DNA from: Longimycelium tulufanense | GTDB lineage: Bacteria > Actinomycetota > Actinomycetes > Mycobacteriales > Pseudonocardiaceae | Reading direction: 5' to 3' | NCBI RefSeq assembly: GCF_014645795.1 | Contig: NZ_BMMK01000003.1 | Span: 250,319 to 314,318 of the forward strand | DNA: 64,000 nt | In this document: in pieces, positions 43,485 to 52,472 of the stretch | How positions within the stretch are numbered: the first letter of the stretch is position 1 | How the letters are laid out: every line of letters begins with the position of its first letter | Position numbers and translations under genes: made by a program | Notes under the pieces: generated by a model | The model's input: the letters and a program-made list of their open reading frames with translations, nothing else | Databases searched by the model: none | Told to the model about the DNA's origin: nothing

Positions 43485-44456
43485 ATGTCTAGTCCAGCTC
43501 GCGCCGCGCGGACAGCCACGCGGACGGCGCCGACGCCCCGCCGGCCGGCCGGGGCGTGGCGCCCGGCCGAGCTGGGCCTGCCCGAACAGCCACTGCGCGT
43601 GCGTCGGAAGGCGGGGCTGCTCGAGCACGTACGGGCAGCACTGGACCAACGGCTTCGGGCGTTGCTGGCGCATGAGCCGGGCACCCGGTCCGGTCAGGAT
43701 CCGGAGGACCTGCACCAGATGCGGGTGGCGGTGCGCCGGATGCGGGCCGTGCTGCGGGCGGCGCGGCCAGCCCTGGACCGCGGGTGGGCCGACGAGTTGC
43801 GGGCCGAGTTGGGGTGGCTCGGCCGCGCGCTGGGGCCGGTGCGGGACCTGGACGTGCTGATCGAGCGGTTGCGGGAAGAGGCGGCGGAGTTCGGCGCCGA
43901 CGAGCGGGCCGCCGTGGAGCGCCTGCTGGAGGGCTTGGTGGATGAACGGGAGCGGGCCCGGGAACAGATGCTCGGGGTGTTGGACGACGAGCGTTACGGG
44001 GCGCTGCTGCGCCGGCTCGCCGCGGTGGCGGGCGATGAGGTGCCGACGGGCGAGCGTACGGACCTGGACCTGCGGGAGCTGGTGCGGGCGGAGTTCCGGA
44101 AGGTGCGGCGTGACGTGCGCCGGGCCGGGCCGCAGCCGCCCGACGCCGAGCTGCACGCGTTGCGGATCCGGGTGAAGCGCCTGCGCTATACCGCGGAGCT
44201 GGCCGACCCGGTGGTGCGGACGAAGCGGCTGGTGAAGGCCGCCGTCGCGGTGCAGGACGTGCTGGGCGAGCACCAGGACTCCTGCGTGGCCGAGGAGCGG
44301 GTGCGGGAACTGCTGTCCGGACGGTCCGATGCTCCCCAGCAGGTCGCCTTCGCCGCGGGCCGACTGGTGGAGCGGGAACGGACGCGCCGGGCCGCCTGCC
44401 GCGCGGGCTGGTGGAAGCGCTGGGACAACCTGGCGAAGATTGCGAGGAAGATCTGA
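43485..44456 (+). CDS. CHAD-domain protein (polyphosphate-binding type)
   Basis: 323 residues. A basic, proline-rich start, then the CHAD helical bundle with conserved histidine/arginine surface: DPEDLHQMRVAVRRMRAVLR (about residues 77-96) and ELHALRIRVKRLRYTAEL (about 226-243). CHAD domains bind polyphosphate granules. ATG 43485 follows TACCGT by 6 nt, a leaderless start. The C-terminal RRAACRAGWWKRWDNLAKIA is amphipathic. No adjacent CYTH or ppk gene. Confidence 0.85.
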   Translation: MSSPARAARTATRTAPTPRRPAGAWRPAELGLPEQPLRVRRKAGLLEHVRAALDQRLRALLAHEPGTRSGQDPEDLHQMRVAVRRMRAVLRAARPALDRGWADELRAELGWLGRALGPVRDLDVLIERLREEAAEFGADERAAVERLLEGLVDERERAREQMLGVLDDERYGALLRRLAAVAGDEVPTGERTDLDLRELVRAEFRKVRRDVRRAGPQPPDAELHALRIRVKRLRYTAELADPVVRTKRLVKAAVAVQDVLGEHQDSCVAEERVRELLSGRSDAPQQVAFAAGRLVERERTRRAACRAGWWKRWDNLAKIARKI

Positions 44457-44744
44457 GTGGGAACGATCCCTCGCCGAAACCCGGTTCGCCGACTGCACTC
44501 GCAGTCCAAACTTGCAACAACCACGGAGGTTCGCGGGTCGGAACTCCCACCGGTCGACAACGGGACCACTGATCGCGCTTGCGAACCGCACTTGTAGTCC
44601 GCACTGTCAGCCTGCGGGGTTCCAGTGCCCCGTCGCCGCGCAGGGTGTTCAGGCGCGAACCAACCCGCACACTCCATTTCGTACCGCAATTGCAGTGCGC
44701 AGGTGCGGTTCCCCGGGCGCGGGCACGGACCAGGGCGGGGCCGG
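44457..44744. other. Intergenic region with three degenerate 20-bp repeats
   Basis: 288 nt between convergent genes. Three related ~20-bp elements, consensus ACCGCACTTGCAGTCCGCA, start at about 44491, 44585 and 44683 (steps of 94 and 98 nt). No protein-coding signal. The third element contains CGCAATTGCAG, a palindrome core. Confidence 0.4.
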
Positions 44745-45848
44745 TCAGCTCAGGCGCGCGACTGCGGCGGTGACGCGCTCGTCAGGTGCGGTGAGGCTGA
44801 TCCGGACGTGCTGCGCTCCGCCCGGGCCGTAGAACGTGCCGGGTGCGACCAGGATCCCGCGGTCGGCGAACCAGTCCAGGGTCGTCCAGGCGTCCTCGTC
44901 CCGGCTCACCCAGAGGTAGAGCCCGGCCTCCGAGTGGTCCACCCGGAACCCGGCGGTCAGCAGCGCCCGCTTCAGCTGCGCCCGCCGCCGCCCGTACAGC
45001 GCCTTCTGCGCGCTCACGTGCTCGTCGTCGAGCAGCGCCGCCGTCATCGCGGCCTGCACCGGCCGTGGCATGATCATGCCCGCGTGCTTGCGGACCTCCA
45101 GCAGGCCCCTGACCAGCTGGGGATCCCCGGTAACGAACCCCGCCCGGTAGCCGGCCAGGTTCGACGACTTCGACAGCGAGTGCACCGCCAGCAGCCCGTC
45201 GAGCCGCTCCCCGCGCACGCTCGGGTGCAGCACCGACACCGGCTCGGCCTCCCAGCCCAGGGCCAGGTAGCACTCGTCGGAGGCCACCACGGCACCGGCC
45301 TCCCGCGCCGCCGCCACCGCGGCGACCAACGCGTCGGGGGACAGGGTTCGCCCGGTCGGGTTGGACGGGGAGTTCAGCCAGACCAGCCTGGTGCCCGCGG
45401 GTGGCGCCGCGCCGTCGGCCAGCCGCACCACCTCGGCGCCGGCCAACTGCGCCCCCACCTCGTAGGTGGGGTAGGCCAGTTCCGGGATGGCTACCACGTC
45501 ACCGGGCCCGATGCCGAGCAGGGTCGGCAGCCACGCCACCAGCTCCTTGGAGCCGATGGTGGGCAGCACCGCGTCCGGGTCGAGCCCGGTCACCCCGAAC
45601 CGTCGCTCGAGCGCGCCCTCCGCGGCCACCCGCAGCGCGGGCGTGCCGTGGGTCGCCGGGTACCCGGGCTGGTCCGAGACGTCGCCCAACGCCCGCTGCA
45701 CCACCTCGGGTACCGGGTCGATCGGCGTCCCCACCGACAGGTCGACCACCCCGTCCGGGTGGCTGCGCGCGTGCGCGGCCTGCGTGGCGATCGTGTCCCA
45801 GGGGAAGTCCGGCAGCCGCGGCCCGGGGCGCGTGGCCTCCAGGGTCAC
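44745..45848 (-). CDS. dapC: N-succinyldiaminopimelate aminotransferase DapC
   Basis: 367-residue fold-type I PLP enzyme. VDLSVGTPIDPVPEVVQRAL start, WLNSPSNPTGRTLSPDALVA (the conserved NPTG loop), VASDECYLALGW and the Schiff-base lysine in HSLSKSSNLAGYRAGF; C-terminal GAQHVRISLTAPDERV carries the substrate-carboxylate arginine. It transaminates N-succinyl-2-amino-6-ketopimelate, between DapD and DapE. GTG 45848 shares one base with the ferredoxin stop, so the two are one operon (Rv1177-Rv1178 in M. tuberculosis). Confidence 0.92.
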   Translation of the reverse strand: MTLEATRPGPRLPDFPWDTIATQAAHARSHPDGVVDLSVGTPIDPVPEVVQRALGDVSDQPGYPATHGTPALRVAAEGALERRFGVTGLDPDAVLPTIGSKELVAWLPTLLGIGPGDVVAIPELAYPTYEVGAQLAGAEVVRLADGAAPPAGTRLVWLNSPSNPTGRTLSPDALVAAVAAAREAGAVVASDECYLALGWEAEPVSVLHPSVRGERLDGLLAVHSLSKSSNLAGYRAGFVTGDPQLVRGLLEVRKHAGMIMPRPVQAAMTAALLDDEHVSAQKALYGRRRAQLKRALLTAGFRVDHSEAGLYLWVSRDEDAWTTLDWFADRGILVAPGTFYGPGGAQHVRISLTAPDERVTAAVARLS

Positions 45849-46177
45849 TAGTGCGCCGCCTCGTCCCGCTTCGGCTGCTGTGCCACGAGCGGGGCGTCGG
45901 CGTTCACCTTGCCGACCTTGGACGCGCCACCCGGGGAGCCCAGCTCCTCGAAGAAGTCGGCGTTGGCCTTGGTGTACTCACGCCACTCGTCGGGCACGTC
46001 GTCCTCGTAGAAGATCGCCTCCACCGGACACACCGGCTCGCAGGCACCGCAGTCGACGCACTCGTCTGGGTGGATGTAGAGCATCCGGTCACCCTCGTAG
46101 ATGCAGTCGACGGGGCACTCCTCGATGCACGCCTTGTCGAGCACGTCGACGCAGGGCTCGGCGATCACGTAGGTCAC
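45848..46177 (-). CDS. fdxC: 7Fe ferredoxin FdxC/FdxA
   Basis: 109 residues. Cysteines at 9, 17, 21, 25, 40, 43, 46 and 50: C9, C17 and C50 should bind the [3Fe-4S] cluster; C21, C40, C43 and C46 the [4Fe-4S] cluster. The actinobacterial C-terminal extension ([20 protein letters not shown]) follows. GTG 46177 has AGGAG 7 nt upstream. Carries electrons, for example to cytochromes P450; coupled to dapC for unknown reasons, as in mycobacteria. Confidence 0.93.
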   Translation of the reverse strand: MTYVIAEPCVDVLDKACIEECPVDCIYEGDRMLYIHPDECVDCGACEPVCPVEAIFYEDDVPDEWREYTKANADFFEELGSPGGASKVGKVNADAPLVAQQPKRDEAAH

Positions 46178-46452
46178 GGCGGGTCTCCTGCTCCCTCATC
46201 CGGTCACCGCTGGCAGCCCTACTCGACTGCCATGGCTGGCGACAGTATCCCTCCTGCCTATGGGGGTACCGAAAGCGGTGTCCCAATTCACGGGAAAAGC
46301 CCCGTTCACCCGGAAGAATGAAGACAGGATCGGGTGCCGTGACCCCCGCGGAGCAGCTCGAAGTGGTGTGTGCGGGCGCCTGGCCGGCCCTGGTCGGCCC
46401 CGAGGCCGCTTGCGCGTCCCGGGGCTGGCCGCCCAGCGGGAGGTGTGTCCGG

Positions 46453-47031
46453 TCACGGGGTGATGGCCGTGATGTCGAAGCCGATCCGGAACGGCGCGTT
46501 GACCTCGACCCGGTCGGCGAACACGCGCTCGTTGCCATAGCTTCCCTCGACGAGCTCGTAGGCGTAGACCACCGGGCGCTCGTCGGGGCTCTCCTCGATC
46601 CGCCACAGGTGCGGGATGCCGGAGTCGGCGTAGAGGGCCGGCTTGATGACCCGGTCCCGTTCGGTGGACTCCGGCGAGACCACCTCGACGGCGAGCAGCA
46701 CGTCGGTCGGATCGTAGACGCTGCGCCGCAGGCTGAAGGCGTCGGCGTTGATGATCAGAACATCGGGCTCGGGCCGGTTGCGGCCGGAGTTGCGGCGCAT
46801 CCGCACCGACTTCTCCCGCATCACCACCGCGTCGGCCGGGGCGAGGTCCTCCAGGATGCGCAGGAGCCGGTCTACCACGCGGTCGTGGTAGGGGCTGGTG
46901 ACCATCACGTGCGGAACTCCGTCGATGAGGTCGATGTGGTGGTACGGGATCACGTGCAGATCCTCGAAGGTCCACTCCCCGGGGGGCTTGTAGGACCACC
47001 AGGGGTCGGGCTCGGTCAGGGCCTCGCCCAT
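46453..47031 (-). CDS. Uma2-family PD-(D/E)xK nuclease-like protein
   Basis: 192 residues. The restriction-endonuclease-like core: HIDLIDGVPHVMVTSPYHDR, NRPEPDVLIINADA (D), VLLAVEVVSPESTERDRVIK (E-x-V and the lysine) and ALYADSGIPHLWRIE. This is PF05685/Uma2, abundant in cyanobacteria and scattered in actinobacteria. ATG 47031 has GGAGG 7 nt upstream. Cellular role unclear in the whole family; no restriction or toxin partner is adjacent. Catalytic residues are present, so it is probably an active nuclease. Confidence 0.88.
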   Translation of the reverse strand: MGEALTEPDPWWSYKPPGEWTFEDLHVIPYHHIDLIDGVPHVMVTSPYHDRVVDRLLRILEDLAPADAVVMREKSVRMRRNSGRNRPEPDVLIINADAFSLRRSVYDPTDVLLAVEVVSPESTERDRVIKPALYADSGIPHLWRIEESPDERPVVYAYELVEGSYGNERVFADRVEVNAPFRIGFDITAITP

Positions 47032-47117
47032 GCGGTTTCCTCCTGCTGAGCGACAGATGGGTTCCTCGACGAACCGCCAGTGCCGGTGGATATCGCCTTC
47101 GATGCTACGTCTGGTGC

Positions 47118-47936
47118 TCAGCGTGCCTCGGCCCCGTGTCGCTCGATCCACTTCCGGCCGAGCTTGACCGCGCGCCGCATCGCGGAGCGCTCGGCGAGAT
47201 AGGCGCCGAGGAAGCCGACCAGCGGGATCATGCTGATCGCCTGGTAGAGGAGCCGGCCCTGGGGGCGCTTGCCCAACTCGTCCTCCAGCGCCCAGAAGCC
47301 ACGGCCGAGCTTCCACACCGCCCCGCCGATCACCGCGACACCCGCCCGCGCGCCACGCCTGCGGGTGGCGGCGAGATCCGCGGTCAGCCGGGCCGTCCGC
47401 CGCTCCTCCTCGGCTCTGCCCTCCGCCACGCCCGACCGGTCTCCCGCGGTCCCGGCGGCGCCCCGCGGGCCGGCCGCGAGCTGTGGATCAATATCGCGTT
47501 CGAAGAGCACGGCGGCGAGCAGCCGCACCCGGTCGGGTAACGGCAGCCCGTGCTCACCGGCGATCGCGCACAGCACCAGCCCCTGTCCCGCCGCGCCGGC
47601 GGCATCGCGGACCGGGAGCCAGGCGGACAACGCACCGCCCAACCCGGGCACCGCCGCGACCAGCGCGGTCGCCCGGCCCACCCGGTGCAGCCACCACCGG
47701 TCGCGTTGCGCCACGGTCATCGCGGCCCACCCGGCGGTTCCCGGGACGCGGATCGCCGCGACCCGGTCCAGGAACCTGCGCGCCACCGTCCGCGCCGGGT
47801 CCGCCGCCCGCCCGGGTGCGGAGTCCCGCAGCCCCGGCAGCCGGGCCTCGCGCACCGCGTCCAGCACCGGCCCGGTCGCGCGAACGAACGGCCGCAGGGC
47901 GGTGACAACGTGCCGATCGGTTATTGCCTCGGCCAA
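47118..47936 (-). CDS. Hypothetical protein, membrane-associated
   Basis: 272 residues, unrecognised. Alpha-helical N-terminal half (ALRPFVRATGPVLDAVREAR), several short hydrophobic stretches (ATALVAAVPGLGGALSAWLP; RLLYQAISMIPLVGFLGAYL) and a basic end (RRAVKLGRKWIERHG). The start is a TTG at 47936 with a GGTGAG-like site, 4 nt after the preceding stop, so it is likely coupled to the membrane protein upstream. No domain name can be given; possibly tethered to the membrane through its second half. Confidence 0.65.
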   Translation of the reverse strand: MAEAITDRHVVTALRPFVRATGPVLDAVREARLPGLRDSAPGRAADPARTVARRFLDRVAAIRVPGTAGWAAMTVAQRDRWWLHRVGRATALVAAVPGLGGALSAWLPVRDAAGAAGQGLVLCAIAGEHGLPLPDRVRLLAAVLFERDIDPQLAAGPRGAAGTAGDRSGVAEGRAEEERRTARLTADLAATRRRGARAGVAVIGGAVWKLGRGFWALEDELGKRPQGRLLYQAISMIPLVGFLGAYLAERSAMRRAVKLGRKWIERHGAEAR

Positions 47937-47940
47937 TGTC

Positions 47941-48369
47941 TCACCCCCATGGCGGCTGTGCGTCGGGCGGGCGCCCGAGCACCCGGCCGAGGGCGACCGC
48001 GGCCGTCACCGCACCCACCGCGAACAGCGCGAGGCTGCGCCAGTCGTTGGTCAGCAGGCGGTCACCGCCCGGACCGGCCAGCCCCAGGATGGCGAGGGCG
48101 AGCAGCCACGCCAACAGCGGGGCCGCGGCCACCGCCACCCGGGGGGAGAGTTCTCCGGCCGAACGGACCAGCCACGGCGTGGCCACCAGGGCCAGCAGCA
48201 GGCTCAGCGGGACCGGCCAGGTCACCACCGAGTCGGGCAGCCAGCCCGGCGCGGTGTGCAGGCCGAGATCCTTCACCCGTAGCGGGAGGAACAGCAGCTC
48301 CACGGCGGCCAGCAGGACGGCGTCCAGCACCAGCACACCGAGCAGCAGCCGGTCGCCCGCTCCCCTCAC
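47941..48369 (-). CDS. Four-span membrane protein (Rv1171-like)
   Basis: 142 residues. About four hydrophobic segments: LLLGVLVLDAVLLAAVELLF, VVTWPVPLSLLLALVATPWL, VAVAAAPLLAWLLALAILGL and LALFAVGAVTAAVALGRVLG; little else. The GTG at 48369 overlaps the mshB stop by 4 nt (GTGA), so it is translated with mshB. M. tuberculosis has the same small membrane gene behind mshB (Rv1171). Role unknown; constant linkage hints at a function tied to mycothiol or to the membrane side of this locus. Confidence 0.75.
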   Translation of the reverse strand: MRGAGDRLLLGVLVLDAVLLAAVELLFLPLRVKDLGLHTAPGWLPDSVVTWPVPLSLLLALVATPWLVRSAGELSPRVAVAAAPLLAWLLALAILGLAGPGGDRLLTNDWRSLALFAVGAVTAAVALGRVLGRPPDAQPPWG

Positions 48370-49259
48370 CGCGTCCCCTGTGCGTCGGCGTCCCGGCCGT
48401 CGAACAGGCCGCCGAATAGGTCGGTCTCCACACCGGTCGCCTCGCCCGCGGCGAGTACGTAGAACTCGCGGCCGAGCACGGGTTGGGCGATGCCGTTGGA
48501 CAGGGCGTAGGAGGCGGCGTAGGAGTCGCTGCCGTTGCCGGACTGCCACACGCTCACCTGGGTGGCGTGCGCGCGGAGGGCGCTGAGCTTGGCGGGCAGG
48601 TGTTCGGACACGTCCACCGCGGTGGTGATGATCTCGTCCGGCACGACCGCCAGCTCACCAGGCTCCGGCAGCCGGAACGGCAGGTCGGGAAGTTCGCTCA
48701 GGGCCCGCACCCCGGTGGCGGCGGCGCCCTGGCTGGCCACGGTGTGGAAGAACCGGTCGATGTCGGGCACCCGGGACACCACCTCGGTGGTGATTTGGTG
48801 GGCGCGGATGTGGTCGGGGTGGCCGTAGCCACCGTTGGCGTCGTAGGTGACCACCACCTGCGGACGCACCTCCCGCACGATCGTCTCCAGCGCCGCCACC
48901 TGTTCGTCGAGGTCACCGGCGACCAGGGCACGCGGATGGGCGTTCGCGCCGGTGCCCGCCATGCCGGAGTCCCGCCAGCGGCCGAGCCCGCCGAGGAAAC
49001 GGTGGTCGGCCACGCCCAGCGCGGCGCACGCCGAGCGCAGCTCGCCGACCCGGTAGCCGCCGAGCTGGTCGGCGGCGTCCACGGCGAGCCCGCGCAGCCC
49101 CTCCGGGATGACCTCGCCCTCCTCGCCGAGGGTGCAGGTGACCACGGTCACGTGCACGCCGTGGGCGGCGTAGCGGGCGATGGTCCCGCCGGTGGTGAGG
49201 GTTTCGTCATCCGGGTGGGCGTGCACCAGCAACAGCCGGGGCGGGGCGGTCAGCGTCAC
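48366..49259 (-). CDS. mshB: 1D-myo-inositol 2-acetamido-2-deoxyglucopyranoside deacetylase MshB
   Basis: 297-residue LmbE-like zinc enzyme. LLVHAHPDDETLTTGGTIAR gives AHPDDE (residues 14-19) with two zinc ligands and the catalytic acid; GGYGHPDHIRAHQITTEV (about residue 147) adds the third. It deacetylates GlcNAc-inositol in mycothiol synthesis. GTG 49259 is preceded by TACCCT at 6 nt and no ribosome site; an ATG 11 codons earlier would place the promoter inside the gene. A mycothiol gene supports actinobacterial origin. Confidence 0.93.
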   Translation of the reverse strand: MTLTAPPRLLLVHAHPDDETLTTGGTIARYAAHGVHVTVVTCTLGEEGEVIPEGLRGLAVDAADQLGGYRVGELRSACAALGVADHRFLGGLGRWRDSGMAGTGANAHPRALVAGDLDEQVAALETIVREVRPQVVVTYDANGGYGHPDHIRAHQITTEVVSRVPDIDRFFHTVASQGAAATGVRALSELPDLPFRLPEPGELAVVPDEIITTAVDVSEHLPAKLSALRAHATQVSVWQSGNGSDSYAASYALSNGIAQPVLGREFYVLAAGEATGVETDLFGGLFDGRDADAQGTR

Positions 49260-49347
49260 CGGATCAGGGTAGAGCAACACGCCGACGCGCATCGGCCGGT
49301 TCGCGCAGGGTGAGCACCCGAACCGGTGACGTGGCAACGAAGAACGC

Positions 49348-49384
49348 GGCGCGGCAGGACCCGGCGGAGGTGTCCCGCCGCGCC
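49348..49384 (-). terminator. Terminator of the oligopeptide ABC operon
   Basis: A stem of 8 plus 4 bp with one A-C mismatch (49348-49360 and 49372-49384, 11-nt loop) begins 7 nt after the oppF stop. GC-rich, no U-tract. Confidence 0.6.
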
Positions 49385-49390
49385 GGCCAC

Positions 49391-50431
49391 TCACATGAGC
49401 TCGCGGACCTCCGCGAAGTGGCACGCGGACAACGTGCCGCCGGTGCGGTGCACCAGCTTCGGTTCCTCGATGGCACAGATGTCCTGCGCCTTCCAGCAAC
49501 GGGTGCGGAACCGGCAGCCCGAGGGCGGGTCCACCGGGCTGGGCACGTCCCCGGTGAGCACGATCCGCTGGCGCTGCCGCTCCCGTCGCGGGTCGGGCTC
49601 GGGCGCGGCCGACAGCAACGCCTGGGTGTAGGGGTGGGTCGGCCGCAGGTAGATGTCCTCCCGCGGGCCCATCTCCATGATCTTGCCCAGGTACATCACC
49701 GCGACCCGGTCGGAGATGTGGCGCACCACGGACAGGTCGTGCGCCACGAAGAGGTAGGCGAGGTCGAACTGCTCCTGCAGCTCCTCGAGCAGGTTCACCA
49801 CGCCCGCCTGCACGGAGACGTCCAATGCGGACACCGGTTCGTCGAGCACGACGAACTTCGGGTTCAGCGCCAGCGCGCGGGCGATGCCGATGCGTTGCCG
49901 CTGGCCGCCGGAGAACTCGTGCGGGTACCGGTTGCGGTGCTCCGGGTTGAGGCCCACCAGCTCCATCAACTCGTTGACCCGGTGTTGCGTGTCGCCGTTC
50001 CCGCCGACCCCGTGGATCCGCAGCGGCTCGGCGATGATGTCGTTGACCTGCCAACGCGGGTTCAACGACGCGTACGGGTCCTGGAACACGATCTGCATGT
50101 CCCGTCGCAGCGGGCGGAGCTGCTTGGTGTTGAGCGTCGTCAACTCCTGTCCCCCGAACCGCACCGAGCCCGAGGTGGGCCTGTGCAGCTGGAGGATGGC
50201 GCGCCCGGTGGTGGACTTGCCGCAGCCGGACTCGCCCACCAGGCCCAGGGTCTGGCCGGCATCCAGGTCGAAGCTGACGCCGGAGACGGCCTGCACCTGC
50301 CCGACGGTGCGCGGGATGATCCCGCCACCCCGCACCGGGAACTCCTTCACCAGGTCGTGGACCTGCAGCAGCGGCTGGGACGACGTCCCGGTGGTCCCGG
50401 GCTGCCCGCTGGTCATGGTCTCGGTGCTCAT
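49391..50431 (-). CDS. oppF: Oligopeptide ABC transporter ATPase (OppF-like)
   Basis: 346 residues. Walker [22 protein letters not shown] signature [16 protein letters not shown], Walker [16 protein letters not shown] and H-loop [11 protein letters not shown]. The C-terminal [20 protein letters not shown] region has the cysteines typical of OppF/DppF ATPases that bind an extra Fe-S cluster. Last gene of the operon; its ATG shares one base with the oppD stop. Pairs with OppD to power peptide import. Confidence 0.92.
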   Translation of the reverse strand: MSTETMTSGQPGTTGTSSQPLLQVHDLVKEFPVRGGGIIPRTVGQVQAVSGVSFDLDAGQTLGLVGESGCGKSTTGRAILQLHRPTSGSVRFGGQELTTLNTKQLRPLRRDMQIVFQDPYASLNPRWQVNDIIAEPLRIHGVGGNGDTQHRVNELMELVGLNPEHRNRYPHEFSGGQRQRIGIARALALNPKFVVLDEPVSALDVSVQAGVVNLLEELQEQFDLAYLFVAHDLSVVRHISDRVAVMYLGKIMEMGPREDIYLRPTHPYTQALLSAAPEPDPRRERQRQRIVLTGDVPSPVDPPSGCRFRTRCWKAQDICAIEEPKLVHRTGGTLSACHFAEVRELM

Positions 50432-51552
50432 CAGCTCGAGCCCTCCTCCTCGTGCAGCCGGGTCTCCACCGCCGCGACGTCCTCTGCCGCCGCGAACTCC
50501 TCACCCAACGCCCTGGCCAGTTCGGCCGGGTTCTCCACCGTGCCGGCCTCGGCGAGGAACAGCTCCTGCGGCTGCGCCAGGGAGGCCAGGTGCTCCCAGC
50601 GGTGACAGCGGGTCAGGTGCCCGGGCAGGTCGGTGTCCGCCAGCGGTGGCTCGGTCCGGTGGCACACGTCGATGGCCAGCGGGCACCGCGGCGAGAACGG
50701 GCAGCCGTGGGGCAGGTTGACCAGGGACGGCGGCGCGCCCTTGATCGGGGTGAGCCGCTTGCCCAGCATCGCCGGGTTCGGCACCGAACCCAGCAACCCG
50801 ACGGTGTAGGGCATGCGCGGCGACTCGAAGATCTCCTCCACGCCACCGGACTCGACCACGGTGCCGGCGTACATGACCTGCACCCGGTCGACCATCCCGG
50901 CGACCACGCCGAGGTCGTGGGTGATCATCATGATCGCGGCCCTGGTCTCGTCCCTGATCTTGAGCAGGGTCTCCAGGATCTGCGCCTGCACCGTGACGTC
51001 GAGCGCGGTGGTCGGCTCGTCGGCGATGATCAGCTCCGGATCGTTGATGATCGCCATGGCGATCACCACGCGCTGCCGCATTCCGCCGGAGAACTCGTGC
51101 GGGTACTGGTCGACCCGGCGGTCCGGTTGCGGGATGCCGACCATCCGCAACGCCTCGACCGCCTTGGCCCGCGCGGCCCGCCTGGACACGTCGTGGTGGG
51201 CCCGGTACGCCTCGGCGAGCTGCCAACCCACCGTGTAGACCGGGTTCAGCGAGGTCATCGGGTCCTGGAAGATCATCGAGATCTGCTTTCCCCGCACCGG
51301 TTGCATCTGCTTGTAGGTGCGGCCGACCAGCTGCTCGTCGTGGAACCGGATCGACCCGGTCACCCGCGCGCTGCCGGGCAGCAGGCCCATGATCGCCATC
51401 GCGGACACCGACTTGCCCGAGCCGGACTCGCCGACGACACCGAGCACCTCGCCGGCGCCCAACCGGAACGACACGTCGCGCACGGCACGCACGTCACCGT
51501 CGTCGGTCGGGAACGTCACCGAGAGGTTCTCGACGTTCAACACATCGGACAT
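50431..51552 (-). CDS. oppD: Oligopeptide ABC transporter ATPase (OppD-like)
   Basis: 373 residues with Walker [20 protein letters not shown], signature [16 protein letters not shown], Walker [16 protein letters not shown], and the C-terminal cysteine motif [18 protein letters not shown], then a ~50-residue acidic tail ([20 protein letters not shown]) not normally seen. ATG 51552 shares one base with the oppC stop. The tail may be an interaction surface or a lineage extension; I cannot tell which. Confidence 0.92.
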   Translation of the reverse strand: MSDVLNVENLSVTFPTDDGDVRAVRDVSFRLGAGEVLGVVGESGSGKSVSAMAIMGLLPGSARVTGSIRFHDEQLVGRTYKQMQPVRGKQISMIFQDPMTSLNPVYTVGWQLAEAYRAHHDVSRRAARAKAVEALRMVGIPQPDRRVDQYPHEFSGGMRQRVVIAMAIINDPELIIADEPTTALDVTVQAQILETLLKIRDETRAAIMMITHDLGVVAGMVDRVQVMYAGTVVESGGVEEIFESPRMPYTVGLLGSVPNPAMLGKRLTPIKGAPPSLVNLPHGCPFSPRCPLAIDVCHRTEPPLADTDLPGHLTRCHRWEHLASLAQPQELFLAEAGTVENPAELARALGEEFAAAEDVAAVETRLHEEEGSS

Positions 51553-52472
51553 CACGCACGCACCTTCGTCTGCCGCGGGTCGAACGCGTCGCGCAGCCCG
51601 TCCCCGATGAAGTTGATCGTCAGCGAGATCAGCACCAGCACCAGGAACGGCGCCCAGAACAGCCAGGGCCGCATCATCACCTGCGTGTAGTTCTCCCCGA
51701 TGATCACGCCCAGCGAGGTGTCCGGGATCTGCACGCCCAGGCCGAGGAAGGACAGCGCCGCCTCGGTCAGCACGGCGGTGGCCACCGTCAGGGTGGCGTT
51801 CACCGTGATGCTGCCGACCATGTTCGGCACCAGGTGCTTGAGGATGATGCGCCAGGTGCCGGCGCCCGAGGCGCGTGCGGCCTCGACGAACTCCCGCTCG
51901 GACAGCGACAGCGTCTCGCCGCGGGTGATGCGGGCGATCTGCATCCACAGGAACGCCGCCACGGTGAGCGCGACGACGAACCAGGCGCCGGAGATGGCGC
52001 GGATGACGATGGCGGCGACACCGATCAGCGGCAGGATCAACAGCAGGTCGACCACCCGGTTGACGAGGCTGTCCACGAACCCGCGCAGGTAGCCGGACAG
52101 CGCCCCGAGCAGGACACCGAGCACGGTCGCGGCCAACGCGGCCAGCAGCCCGATCTGGATCGAGTACTGGGTGCCCCGCATCAGCAGCGCGAGCAGGTCC
52201 TTGCCCACCTGCGTGGTGCCCAGCGGGTGGTCCGGGCTCGGCGCCAGGTAGGAACCGCTGCTGGTGTCCTCGTAGCTGAAGGCCCAGAACACCGGGCCCA
52301 CGTAGGCCATGACGATGAGCAGGACCAGCGTGGCCAGGCTGGTCATCGCCAGCTTGTGCCGGAGGAACCGGCGCAGCACCAGCTCGCCCTGGCTGCGGGC
52401 CTTGGTGGCGTCGAACTCGTGCGCCCCGGCGGCCCGGGGGCCGGATGTGGTGGGAGCGGTCAGGTCAGCCAA
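51552..52472 (-). CDS. oppC: Oligopeptide ABC transporter permease (OppC-like)
   Basis: 306 residues: basic cytoplasmic start, first span (LAMTSLATLVLLIVMAYVGP), the external loop with SGSYLAPSPDHPLGTTQVGK typical of OppC/DppC, and the EAA-type loop EFVEAARASGAGTWRIILKH. The start codon is TTG at 52472, overlapping the oppB stop by 8 nt; no better start fits. Forms the channel with OppB. Confidence 0.9.
   Translation of the reverse strand: MADLTAPTTSGPRAAGAHEFDATKARSQGELVLRRFLRHKLAMTSLATLVLLIVMAYVGPVFWAFSYEDTSSGSYLAPSPDHPLGTTQVGKDLLALLMRGTQYSIQIGLLAALAATVLGVLLGALSGYLRGFVDSLVNRVVDLLLILPLIGVAAIVIRAISGAWFVVALTVAAFLWMQIARITRGETLSLSEREFVEAARASGAGTWRIILKHLVPNMVGSITVNATLTVATAVLTEAALSFLGLGVQIPDTSLGVIIGENYTQVMMRPWLFWAPFLVLVLISLTINFIGDGLRDAFDPRQTKVRA

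Noticed and set aside
44457..44744. CRISPR-like array
   Set aside because: Elements are degenerate, only three, with ~75-nt non-uniform spacers; no cas genes.
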